From Planctomycetaceae bacterium (lineage in GTDB: Bacteria > Planctomycetota > Planctomycetia > Planctomycetales > Planctomycetaceae), in NCBI GenBank assembly GCA_029259875.1, contig JAJDEK010000533.1, positions 1-5,644 of the forward strand: DNA of 5,644 nucleotides. The letters are read 5' to 3'. Position numbers and translations under genes: made by a program. Below the pieces are notes generated by a model. It searched no databases. It was not told where the DNA came from and saw only the letters and a list, made by a program, of their open reading frames with translations. Of the stretch, positions 1-5,644 are shown piece after piece. Positions within the stretch are counted from its first letter, which is position 1. Each line of letters starts with the position of its first letter.

Positions 1-2
1 TC

Positions 3-941
3 CAGAATGCTGCCGCCATCTTTATTGAAAAGGGTGAGCATATTACGATTCGTAATTGTTATTTGCACGATTGTGGAAATGGCCTGTTTGTAGCATATGA
101 GACAAAAGATTTATTAGTTGAGAATTGTTCCATTTATCATAATGGTATCGCAGACAGTTATTATGAGCATAATGTCTACACAGAAGCTGCTGGGATTACG
201 TTTCAGGGAAACTACCTTGGACCATTACGAAAAGAATGTTTGGGAAATAATCTCAAAGACCGTTCTGCCGGTTTGGTTGTACGGTACAATTGGATCGAAG
301 GTGGGAATCGTTCGTTGGATCTTGTCGATTCAGAAGGAGGCGATACGATTCGCTATGATCCACGTTACCGAACGACCTATGTTTACGGTAACGTGCTGAT
401 CAAGCAGAAAGAAGACCCCAATAGTCAGGTGATTCACTATGGTGGTGATAGCGGTGATGAAAGTGCTTATCGCAAAGGAACTCTCTTCTTATATAACAAT
501 ACGATTGTTTCAAGGCGTGCATCCACAACTTTGGTGAGACTCTCTACCAATGGAGAGCACCTGGATTGTCGTAACAACATCTTATATACATCGCATGCTG
601 GAAAAAGCTTTGCAATTCTAGATGACTCGGGGACAGCCAGTCTCAGTCATAACTGGCTAAAAAAGGGTTGGAAGACCGCTCATTCCCGAAGTTTTGGGAA
701 TGTGAGTTCGGAAAAAGAAGTCTATTCCGGCGATGATCCTGGATTTCAGAATGCTGAAAAGAATCTGTTCTTTCTCACTCCTCATTCAGCTTGTCTGAAC
801 AAGGCAGGGGTGTTATCAAAACCTGTGTTGAAAAACTTTCCGGTAAAAAAACAGTTTAAAGGTCCACGGGGAACAACAACACGCCCCGCAGAATCCTTAA
901 AAGACCTGGGGGCTTTGAGCAGAGAAACGAAGAAAAAGTAA
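3..941 (+). CDS. Right-handed parallel beta-helix repeat protein, 5'-truncated by the window edge
   Basis: The frame is open from the first complete codon at position 3, giving 312 visible residues; the true start lies upstream. A TTG at 63 is simply an internal Leu codon, because the beta-helix pattern continues on both sides of it. Short rungs rich in N, I, V and G recur about every 20-25 residues, for example ITIRNCYLHDCGNG and LLVENCSIYHNG, then YNNTI (164-168) and RNNILY (190-195), the usual asparagine-ladder look of pectate-lyase-like solenoids. The C-terminal part has the common closing pattern DPGF (245-248), then LTPHSACLNKAG (258-269) and a late DLGAL (301-305). The block at residues 54-109 (YEHN, GNNLKDRSAG, RYNWIEGGNRSLDLVD) and HYGGDSG (145-151) resemble, from memory, a group of secreted beta-helix proteins often labelled polysaccharide-degrading. 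Substrate, catalytic residues and export signal cannot be judged here. The gene ends 10 bp before the convergent pepA stop. Confidence 0.88.
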   Translation, partial: QNAAAIFIEKGEHITIRNCYLHDCGNGLFVAYETKDLLVENCSIYHNGIADSYYEHNVYTEAAGITFQGNYLGPLRKECLGNNLKDRSAGLVVRYNWIEGGNRSLDLVDSEGGDTIRYDPRYRTTYVYGNVLIKQKEDPNSQVIHYGGDSGDESAYRKGTLFLYNNTIVSRRASTTLVRLSTNGEHLDCRNNILYTSHAGKSFAILDDSGTASLSHNWLKKGWKTAHSRSFGNVSSEKEVYSGDDPGFQNAEKNLFFLTPHSACLNKAGVLSKPVLKNFPVKKQFKGPRGTTTRPAESLKDLGALSRETKKK

Positions 942-951
942 CGCGTTTCAA

Positions 952-2454
952 TCAATTGCTGGTTTTGAATTGGTCAGCGACTTCGACCAGTGTCTTAACC
1001 ATGCAACCTGTTCCGCCACCTTCACGGTGAGGCAGATTCGCTGAAGCAAAGGCAGGACCTGCGATATCGAGATGAACCCAGGGGGTATCGTCAACGAAGT
1101 TTTCTAGAAACTTGGCAGCTGTAATCGCTCCACCCCAGCGAGTTCCGATGTTTTTCAAATCGGCAACATCACTTTTCAATTGCTCAGCAAACTGAGGAAG
1201 CATTGGCATTTCCCAGACATCTTCTCCACTGGTTTTCGCAGCACTATGGACTGCTTTGGACCAGTCTTCATCGTTGGAAAAGACACCGGTCACTTCTTCA
1301 CCCAGCGCGACCACACAGGCGCCTGTTAACGTAGCAAGATCGATGATTTTTGTTGCTCCTCGATCGACTGCTAACGTGAGAACATCAGCCAGCACGAGCC
1401 GCCCTTCGGCATCAGTATTGAGTACTTCGATCGTTTTTCCGTTGCGAGCAGTCAGCACATCTCCCAGTTTATAAGATGAGCCATTCACCATATTTTCGAC
1501 TAATCCCATATAACCAACAACATTAACAGGCAATTTGAGCCGTGCGATGGCAGTCATTGCACCCAGCACAGCAGCAGCACCACCCATATCACATTTCATG
1601 GTCTTCATTCCATCACTGGGTTTGAGAGAGAGACCGCCACTATCAAAAGTAACTCCTTTTCCGACCAGTGCCAGCGTAGGTGCTGAAGAATCTGCGCCCT
1701 GATGTTTGAGGATTGCCAGGCGCGGGGGTTGATCACTACCTTGTGCGACGGCCAGCATCGAGCCCATTTTTTCTTGTTTAAGTTGGTTCTCATCCAGAAT
1801 CTCGGACTCAAGTCCGTATGATTTTGCGATTTCTTTAGTGCGATCTGCGAAACTGATCGGAAAAATATCGCTAGCATGGCGATTCACCATTTCCCGCGCC
1901 AGATTGATCGATTCACCTAGAATGGTTCCCTGTTCAATGGCTTGTTGGCAAGCAGACTGATCTGTGGAGTCTGTGCCTACGACTAAAATATCCTGGAAGG
2001 GATACCGGGCCACTTCTTTACGATACAGGTCTTGTCCGACGGAGCCCACAATCATAGAAGAGCTAATCAGAGTTGCTGAAAGGTTTGAAGTAATAATAGA
2101 ATTATTTTCTACTTCAGGAAGAAGAACAGCAACACGCGTATCATCTTTGTTGGAGATCGCGCGGGCCGCCGTTCGCATTGCTTTTTCGAATGCAGCTGTG
2201 GAAAGTTCTATCGCAGAACCCAGACCGACTAACATAATTCGCGGCGTCTTAATATCTGTTAATCCAAGTAGCGTAGATGTTGCCGCCAGTTTGCCGGTGA
2301 AGTCTTCGCTCTCTCGTAGTCGTGTGATCAATCCGCCAAGCGTTTCATCCAGTTGAGCAACCGCTTCGGGCAAAGGAGCAGATTCGACAAGTCCAATGAC
2401 CAACCAGTCGGCAGAGAGAGATGAAATTGATTCATTCGTAAATTGTATAGCCAT
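952..2454 (-). CDS. pepA: Leucyl aminopeptidase (cytosol aminopeptidase, peptidase family M17)
   Basis: Cytoplasmic two-metal aminopeptidase that removes N-terminal residues, preferentially Leu, from peptides during protein turnover. The 500 residues match the usual M17 length. The N-terminal macro-like domain spans roughly residues 15-155 and the catalytic domain about 180-495. The signature NTDAEGRL is at 346-353. Every expected active-site residue is present, each four positions before its E. coli PepA counterpart: metal ligands K266, D271, D289, D348 and E350, and catalytic K278 and R352. Other family blocks are GKGVTFDSGG (265-274), VENMVNGSSYKLGDVL (319-334), DLATLTGAC (372-380) and HLDIAG (461-466). 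The start is ATG at 2454; the Shine-Dalgarno is weak, with only GAAGA close upstream and AAAGGG about 13 nt away. It is divergent from the nitrilase gene. E. coli PepA also binds DNA, but nothing here shows that for this protein. Confidence 0.97.
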   Translation of the reverse strand: MAIQFTNESISSLSADWLVIGLVESAPLPEAVAQLDETLGGLITRLRESEDFTGKLAATSTLLGLTDIKTPRIMLVGLGSAIELSTAAFEKAMRTAARAISNKDDTRVAVLLPEVENNSIITSNLSATLISSSMIVGSVGQDLYRKEVARYPFQDILVVGTDSTDQSACQQAIEQGTILGESINLAREMVNRHASDIFPISFADRTKEIAKSYGLESEILDENQLKQEKMGSMLAVAQGSDQPPRLAILKHQGADSSAPTLALVGKGVTFDSGGLSLKPSDGMKTMKCDMGGAAAVLGAMTAIARLKLPVNVVGYMGLVENMVNGSSYKLGDVLTARNGKTIEVLNTDAEGRLVLADVLTLAVDRGATKIIDLATLTGACVVALGEEVTGVFSNDEDWSKAVHSAAKTSGEDVWEMPMLPQFAEQLKSDVADLKNIGTRWGGAITAAKFLENFVDDTPWVHLDIAGPAFASANLPHREGGGTGCMVKTLVEVADQFKTSN

Positions 2455-2494
2455 TCGTTCTTCGAATCCCTTTATCGTTTGTTGAATTGAGATT

Positions 2495-2522
2495 AAGATA
2501 AGTTGATTCCACAGTTTAACAA
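2495..2522 (-). promoter_or_regulatory. Possible sigma70-like promoter for pepA in the divergent pepA/nitrilase region
   Basis: The 86-bp gap 2455-2540 separates two divergent starts, so it should hold promoters for both genes. On the - strand TTGTTA (2522-2517) and TATCTT (2500-2495) are separated by 16 bp, each matching 4 of 6 consensus bases, and would start transcription near 2488, about 34 nt before the pepA ATG. Planctomycete promoter consensus is poorly known and the match is modest. I saw no equally good pair on the + strand for the nitrilase gene, so that promoter is not assigned. Confidence 0.25.
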
Positions 2523-2525
2523 ATT

Positions 2526-2530
2526 AGGAG
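2526..2530 (+). promoter_or_regulatory. Ribosome binding site of the nitrilase-family gene
   Basis: AGGAG lies 10 nt before the ATG at 2541. It is a clear Shine-Dalgarno sequence and fixes this start; the conserved N-terminal strand RIAAAQFE begins four codons later, as expected for the family. Confidence 0.75.
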
Positions 2531-2540
2531 TAAAAACCAA

Positions 2541-3497
2541 ATGAGAGATATTAGAATTGCTGCTGCTCAGTTTGAAAATCGGAATGGAGATAAAGCCTAT
2601 AATTTGCAGCGAATTCGTGAACTATCAAAACAGGCTGTGGAACAGGGGGCAGAAATTGTCAGCTTCCATGAATGTAGTATCCCCGCTTACACGTTTGTGC
2701 AATCATTTTCGAAGGAAGAATTAGCTGCTTTGTCCGAACCAGTTCCCAACGGTCCAAGTACTCAGGAATTAATGAAGATCTCTCAGGAAGTGGGCGTTCC
2801 CATTTTGGCGGGTTTGTTAGAACTGGATCAGGGAGAAATTTACAACACATATATTTGTGTGGATGGAACTGAGTTGGTTGCTCGATATCGTAAGCTGCAT
2901 GCGTTTGTAAATGCTCACGTGGCTTCTGGTAATGAATATGTCGTGTTTGATGTGCGCGGTTGTCGTTGTGGAATCCTAATTTGTTACGATAACAATATCA
3001 TCGAGAATGTCCGCATGACGACAATGCTGGGGGCTGACATTATTTTTATGCCCCATGTTACTTGTTGTCTGCCCTCGATCATGCCTGGTCGTGGTCTGGT
3101 TGATCCGGAACTATGGCATAATCGAGATCGGGACCCGGTTCGACTACGACAGGAATTCGAAGGACCAAAGGGCAAAGGCTGGTTGATGCGCTGGTTACCG
3201 GCGCGTGCTTATGATAACGGCATCTATGCGATTTTCACGAATCCGGTTGGAATGGATGATGATGAAGTAAAGCCGGGGCTTTCGATGATTTTGGATCCAT
3301 ATGGTGAGATCATCGCTGAGTGTACCAAGTTAGGTGACGATATTGCCATTGCTTTATGTACGGCAGAGAAAATACCCTCATCAAGTGGACGCCGCTATAT
3401 TCGGGCGCGACGTCCCGATTTATATGGGAAGCTTGTCGAAGCCCCCAAAGAACCACCGGTGACTCAACCAGGGTGGGAATTAAAACCGTCGGGTTAA
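2541..3497 (+). CDS. Nitrilase-superfamily carbon-nitrogen hydrolase, substrate unknown
   Basis: Member of the CN-hydrolase superfamily, which cleaves nonpeptide C-N bonds (amides, nitriles, carbamoyl groups) through a thioester on a catalytic Cys. The 318 residues fit the family. The triad is visible: E44 in SFHECSIPAY, K118 in RYRKLH and C148 in GILICYD. Further family blocks are RAYDNGIYAIFTNPVG (222-237) and GLSMILDPYGEIIAE (246-260). Two things are odd. No acidic residue occurs between K118 and E132, where most members keep a second active-site Glu, and A125 may sit in its place. Residues about 176-214 (with DPELWHNR and EFEGPKGKGW) form a longer insertion than usual before the RAYDNG block. 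Nine Cys residues are present, including C141, C143, C148 and the pair C175-C176. There is no signal peptide, so it is probably cytoplasmic. It could be an amidase or N-carbamoyl amidase; no polyamine gene is nearby to support N-carbamoylputrescine amidase. Family call firm, substrate unknown. Confidence 0.93.
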   Translation: MRDIRIAAAQFENRNGDKAYNLQRIRELSKQAVEQGAEIVSFHECSIPAYTFVQSFSKEELAALSEPVPNGPSTQELMKISQEVGVPILAGLLELDQGEIYNTYICVDGTELVARYRKLHAFVNAHVASGNEYVVFDVRGCRCGILICYDNNIIENVRMTTMLGADIIFMPHVTCCLPSIMPGRGLVDPELWHNRDRDPVRLRQEFEGPKGKGWLMRWLPARAYDNGIYAIFTNPVGMDDDEVKPGLSMILDPYGEIIAECTKLGDDIAIALCTAEKIPSSSGRRYIRARRPDLYGKLVEAPKEPPVTQPGWELKPSG

Positions 3498-3499
3498 AT

Positions 3500-4198
3500 T
3501 TAATTCGATTTGAGAGCAGGGTCACTGAAGCCTGCTTCCTGAAAACCTTTTGCGCGTAACTGACATGAGTCACAATGCCCGCAAGGCGTGCCATCGGGTA
3601 ATGGATCGTAACAGCTATGGGTTAAGCCGTAGTCGACACCTAATTCCATTCCTTTTTTGATGATTTCAGCTTTTGTTAGAGAGATGAGTGGAGTATGTAC
3701 GTTCCACCTACCATCGCCTTCTACGCCAGATTTTGTCGCTAAGGTCGCGGTTTTCTGAAAGGCCTGGATGAATTCGGGGCGACAATCAGGATAGCCGCTG
3801 TAGTCGACTGCATTCACTCCGATGAACAGATCAAAGGCATTCAACGTTTCTGCCCAAGCTAATGCCAGAGAAAGAAACACTGTATTCCGCGCGGGGACAT
3901 AGGTAATGGGAATGCCAGTTTCCAAATCGTGTTCGGAACGGTCTTTGGGAACGTCGATATCTGCTGTGAGCGCCGATCCACCAAAGGCACGTAGATCGAG
4001 AGGGAAAATCACAAACTGTTTCACATCAAACGACTCACAGACTTTTTTGGCGGCTTCGAGTTCATGGCGATGCCGCTGACCATAATCGAATGAAAGCGCG
4101 TACAATTCAAATCCAGCATTGGCGGCAATAGCCAGTACGGTTGCAGAATCGAGTCCACCACTGACCAGAATGACGGCTTTGCGAGAACTGGTTGTCAT
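3500..4198 (-). CDS. queC: 7-cyano-7-deazaguanine (preQ0) synthase QueC
   Basis: Converts 7-carboxy-7-deazaguanine, ammonia and ATP to preQ0, the cytoplasmic precursor of queuosine in tRNA and of other 7-deazapurines. Numbering from the TTG at 4201, the PP-loop ATP-binding motif SGGLDS is at 14-19, [11 protein letters not shown] at 101-111 and [17 protein letters not shown] at 128-144. The zinc site is C197, C207, C210 and C213 (spacing C-x9-C-x2-C-x2-C). All hallmarks are intact and the length (232-233 residues) is normal. The start is ambiguous: TTG at 4201 and ATG at 4198 are adjacent codons, with AGGAG 8 nt and 11 nt upstream respectively. I chose the ATG; the difference is one residue. 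No queD, queE or queF is in the window. The TAA stop is 2 bp from the nitrilase stop. The only gene upstream on this strand is DUF1501, 130 bp away, so cotranscription is uncertain. Confidence 0.96.
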   Translation of the reverse strand: MTTSSRKAVILVSGGLDSATVLAIAANAGFELYALSFDYGQRHRHELEAAKKVCESFDVKQFVIFPLDLRAFGGSALTADIDVPKDRSEHDLETGIPITYVPARNTVFLSLALAWAETLNAFDLFIGVNAVDYSGYPDCRPEFIQAFQKTATLATKSGVEGDGRWNVHTPLISLTKAEIIKKGMELGVDYGLTHSCYDPLPDGTPCGHCDSCQLRAKGFQEAGFSDPALKSN

Positions 4199-4209
4199 CA
4201 ATGAAAATA

Positions 4210-4214
4210 CTCCT
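4210..4214 (-). promoter_or_regulatory. Ribosome binding site of queC
   Basis: On the - strand AGGAG (within TCAGGAG) lies 8 nt before the TTG at 4201 and 11 nt before the ATG at 4198. It supports both candidate starts and does not separate them. It is also the downstream arm of the inverted repeat annotated at 4210-4252. Confidence 0.7.
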
Positions 4215-4252
4215 GAGATCGTTTCATGCTTAAAAAAGAAAGCTATCAGGAG
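4210..4252 (-). promoter_or_regulatory. Inverted repeat that could pair with the queC Shine-Dalgarno
   Basis: In the queC leader (- strand) CTCCTGA (4252-4246) is perfectly complementary to TCAGGAG (4216-4210), which contains the Shine-Dalgarno. The 29-nt loop holds a possible inner 4-bp helix, GCTT with AAGC, around a T-rich stretch. If transcribed, the 7-bp helix would mask ribosome access. This is a structural possibility read from the sequence; function is inference. It does not match the preQ1 class I riboswitch pattern that I know. Confidence 0.35.
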
Positions 4253-4329
4253 CGATTAGATGATGCAATCCCGTCGGTAAGAACGAATCTATTTTTCAAG
4301 AACTCGATTAGAAAATAAAGTCGAATCTA
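4253..4329. repeat. Two interleaved 8-bp direct repeats between DUF1501 and queC
   Basis: On the + strand CGATTAGA occurs at 4253-4260 and 4305-4312, and CGAATCTA at 4284-4291 and 4322-4329, giving an A-B-A-B order in an AT-rich gap. The 130-bp stretch 4202-4331 is otherwise without a gene, a clear terminator or a convincing promoter. The repeats could be binding sites for a regulator of queC or chance in AT-rich DNA. Confidence 0.3.
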
Positions 4330-4331
4330 GA

Positions 4332-5644
4332 TCAAAAGAGGCCATCTATAATCTCACCCGCGGCAATGGGTGTCGGCCGTGGAAGGCGAGGGAAGTAGGT
4401 TTGATGAGAATCGATGCCCATCGCATGGTAGATCGAAGTTGCAAAGTCTTCCGGCCGATAGGGACGAGTACTGGGTAGACTACCCTTTCGATCAGTGGCA
4501 CCAATCACAATGCCACGTTGGACGGGGCCACCTGCCATCAGCACACTGCCAGCATTGGGGTAATGGTCGCGACCTGATGTAGCATTGATTTTAGGAGTCC
4601 GACCGAATTCCCCCATCGCCACCACTAAAGTAGTGTCCAGCAAGCCACGCTCATTAAGATCATCCAGCAAGGTAGAAAGTGACATATCCAACTGTGGCAA
4701 GTTACCTGGTCCAGAGTAGCTGTGCCACCGCTTATTGCCGGGCATACCTGTCGGTCGGCTGGAAAACGACATCATAGAATCGAACAACCATCCATGATTA
4801 TCCCACGTGCCATTTGTTTTTGCTTTACCAAACAAGCCGCCTTGCACTGCCTGGTTGATGGTGACAAATCGAGCACCTGCTTCAATCAGCCTACGTGCGA
4901 GCAATACGCGGCGACCATAGATGTTGTCGCCATATCGTTCACGCGTTTGAGGAGATTCCTCGTCTAGATTGACTGCCTTCTGCATTGCCCCGCTGGTTAG
5001 CATCGCGATGGCTTCTTCAGTAAATTTATCAACAGATTCCAGTTGTGAATTTTTCACCGATTGCAATTGGCTGAGATTTTCCAGTTGTGCCAACATCGAA
5101 AGTCGATCTTCAAAACGAATTCTGGATAGATTGAGACCTCCCAGTTCCATTTCCGGTTTTTTTGGGTCACCTTTGAGATCGAAAGCAGAATAAGCAGTAC
5201 CTAAATATCCAGGTGGAGTGGTGTACCGCGCTGCCACTGGCAAACCAAGATGCGGAGGAACACCTTTGACTCGACTGCCATGTAACGCGGAAATAAGGCA
5301 ACCAAAGTTGGGGAAATACTGTTTGCCAATGGGGGCAAAGCCACTAGCAACATGTTGTGAACCGGTGAGATGCGATCCACTTTTGCCCTGCCAAGAGCGA
5401 ATGATGGCCACCTTATCCATGCGAGTTGCCATCAGAGGAAGTTTTTCGCTGATGTATATTCCAGGTACATTCGTGCTGGTTGGTTTCCAGGGGCCACGGA
5501 TTTCTGATGGCGCATCCGGTTTAGGATCGAACGTTTCAAAATGACTCGGACCACCGGCTAAGAAAATAAAGATACAGGAAATGTCTGGTTTGCTTGATTT
5601 AGCAGCGGCTTGAAGAACCTGCGGCAAGTTCAACCCAAACAGCC
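4332..5644 (-). CDS. DUF1501 domain protein, N-terminus cut by the window edge
   Basis: The frame stays open to the right edge, giving 436 complete codons from 5642. The TTG at 5633 is probably not the start: the preceding codons read L-F-G, and LFGLNLPQVLQA looks like the end of the N-terminal signal region normal for this family, often a twin-arginine signal, which would lie outside the window. Numbering from 5642, typical DUF1501 blocks are CIFIFLAGGPSHFETFDPKP (23-42), VPGIYISEKLP (59-69), SHLTGSQH (90-97), WDNHGW (280-285), MGEFGRTPKIN (343-353) and GRDHYPN (357-363). The fold is related to the alkaline-phosphatase/sulfatase superfamily, and the conserved H, D and E residues suggest metal binding, but the biochemical role is not established. 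In planctomycetes such genes commonly sit beside DUF1549/DUF1553 partners; any partner here would lie beyond the edge. The TGA stop is 130 bp upstream of queC on the same strand. Confidence 0.93.
   Translation of the reverse strand, partial: LFGLNLPQVLQAAAKSSKPDISCIFIFLAGGPSHFETFDPKPDAPSEIRGPWKPTSTNVPGIYISEKLPLMATRMDKVAIIRSWQGKSGSHLTGSQHVASGFAPIGKQYFPNFGCLISALHGSRVKGVPPHLGLPVAARYTTPPGYLGTAYSAFDLKGDPKKPEMELGGLNLSRIRFEDRLSMLAQLENLSQLQSVKNSQLESVDKFTEEAIAMLTSGAMQKAVNLDEESPQTRERYGDNIYGRRVLLARRLIEAGARFVTINQAVQGGLFGKAKTNGTWDNHGWLFDSMMSFSSRPTGMPGNKRWHSYSGPGNLPQLDMSLSTLLDDLNERGLLDTTLVVAMGEFGRTPKINATSGRDHYPNAGSVLMAGGPVQRGIVIGATDRKGSLPSTRPYRPEDFATSIYHAMGIDSHQTYFPRLPRPTPIAAGEIIDGLF

Noticed and set aside
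1964..2356. 130-codon open frame on the + strand opposite the 5' part of pepA
   Set aside because: It is antisense to a fully conserved M17 gene, has low-complexity Ser/Arg/Val-rich composition typical of a mirror frame, and shows no recognisable domain.
3484..3495. AACC-GTCG-GGTT hairpin at the end of the nitrilase gene as a terminator
   Set aside because: The stem is only 4 bp, lies within the last codons and stop, and is followed by AAATTTAATT rather than a T-run.
4231..4240. T-rich tract on the - strand as an intrinsic terminator for the DUF1501 gene
   Set aside because: No stable GC-rich stem immediately precedes it; the nearest pairing, GATT with AATC, is 4 bp and about 14 nt away.
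4202..4331. preQ1 riboswitch upstream of queC
   Set aside because: The class I pattern (short GC stem, C-rich loop and an A-rich tail pairing back before AAGG) is not visible, and I could not recognise a class II fold. Only the simple Shine-Dalgarno inverted repeat remains.
5218..5544. 108-codon open frame on the + strand opposite the DUF1501 gene
   Set aside because: It is a shadow of a well-conserved coding frame, with no domain and no visible ribosome-binding site that would support it.
5631..5633. TTG at 5633 as the start of the DUF1501 protein
   Set aside because: The frame continues upstream to the edge with L-F-G in family-like context, and DUF1501 proteins normally have a longer N-terminal signal region.

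Overview
The window looks like a chromosomal segment of a planctomycete, probably a moderate-GC member of the Gimesia/Planctomyces type. The main evidence is the DUF1501 protein at the right edge, a family strongly expanded in that phylum, together with the secreted beta-helix protein at the left edge. Genus-level placement is inference. Almost all of the window is coding. It holds five protein genes (two cut by the window edges), no RNA genes, no mobile element and no CRISPR array. No gap exceeds 130 bp.

Layout from left to right: (1) the 3' part of a right-handed parallel beta-helix protein on the + strand; (2) pepA, a complete M17 leucyl aminopeptidase on the - strand, tail to tail with gene 1 across 10 bp; (3) a complete carbon-nitrogen hydrolase (nitrilase superfamily) on the + strand, divergent from pepA across an 86-bp region that must hold both promoters; (4) queC, 7-cyano-7-deazaguanine synthase, on the - strand, tail to tail with the nitrilase gene across 2 bp; (5) the C-terminal 436 residues of a DUF1501 protein on the - strand, 130 bp upstream of queC and running off the right edge.

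The genes do not form an obvious pathway. PepA is cytoplasmic peptide turnover and QueC is a preQ0 (queuosine precursor) step standing apart from queD, queE and queF. The nitrilase is an amidase-type enzyme of unknown substrate. The beta-helix and DUF1501 proteins belong to families that are mostly exported in planctomycetes. The alternating strands argue against one operon.

I found no convincing new multi-gene system. The points most worth checking are a 7-bp inverted repeat that could hide the queC ribosome-binding site, the missing second active-site glutamate and unusual insertion in the nitrilase homologue, and two interleaved 8-bp direct repeats between DUF1501 and queC.
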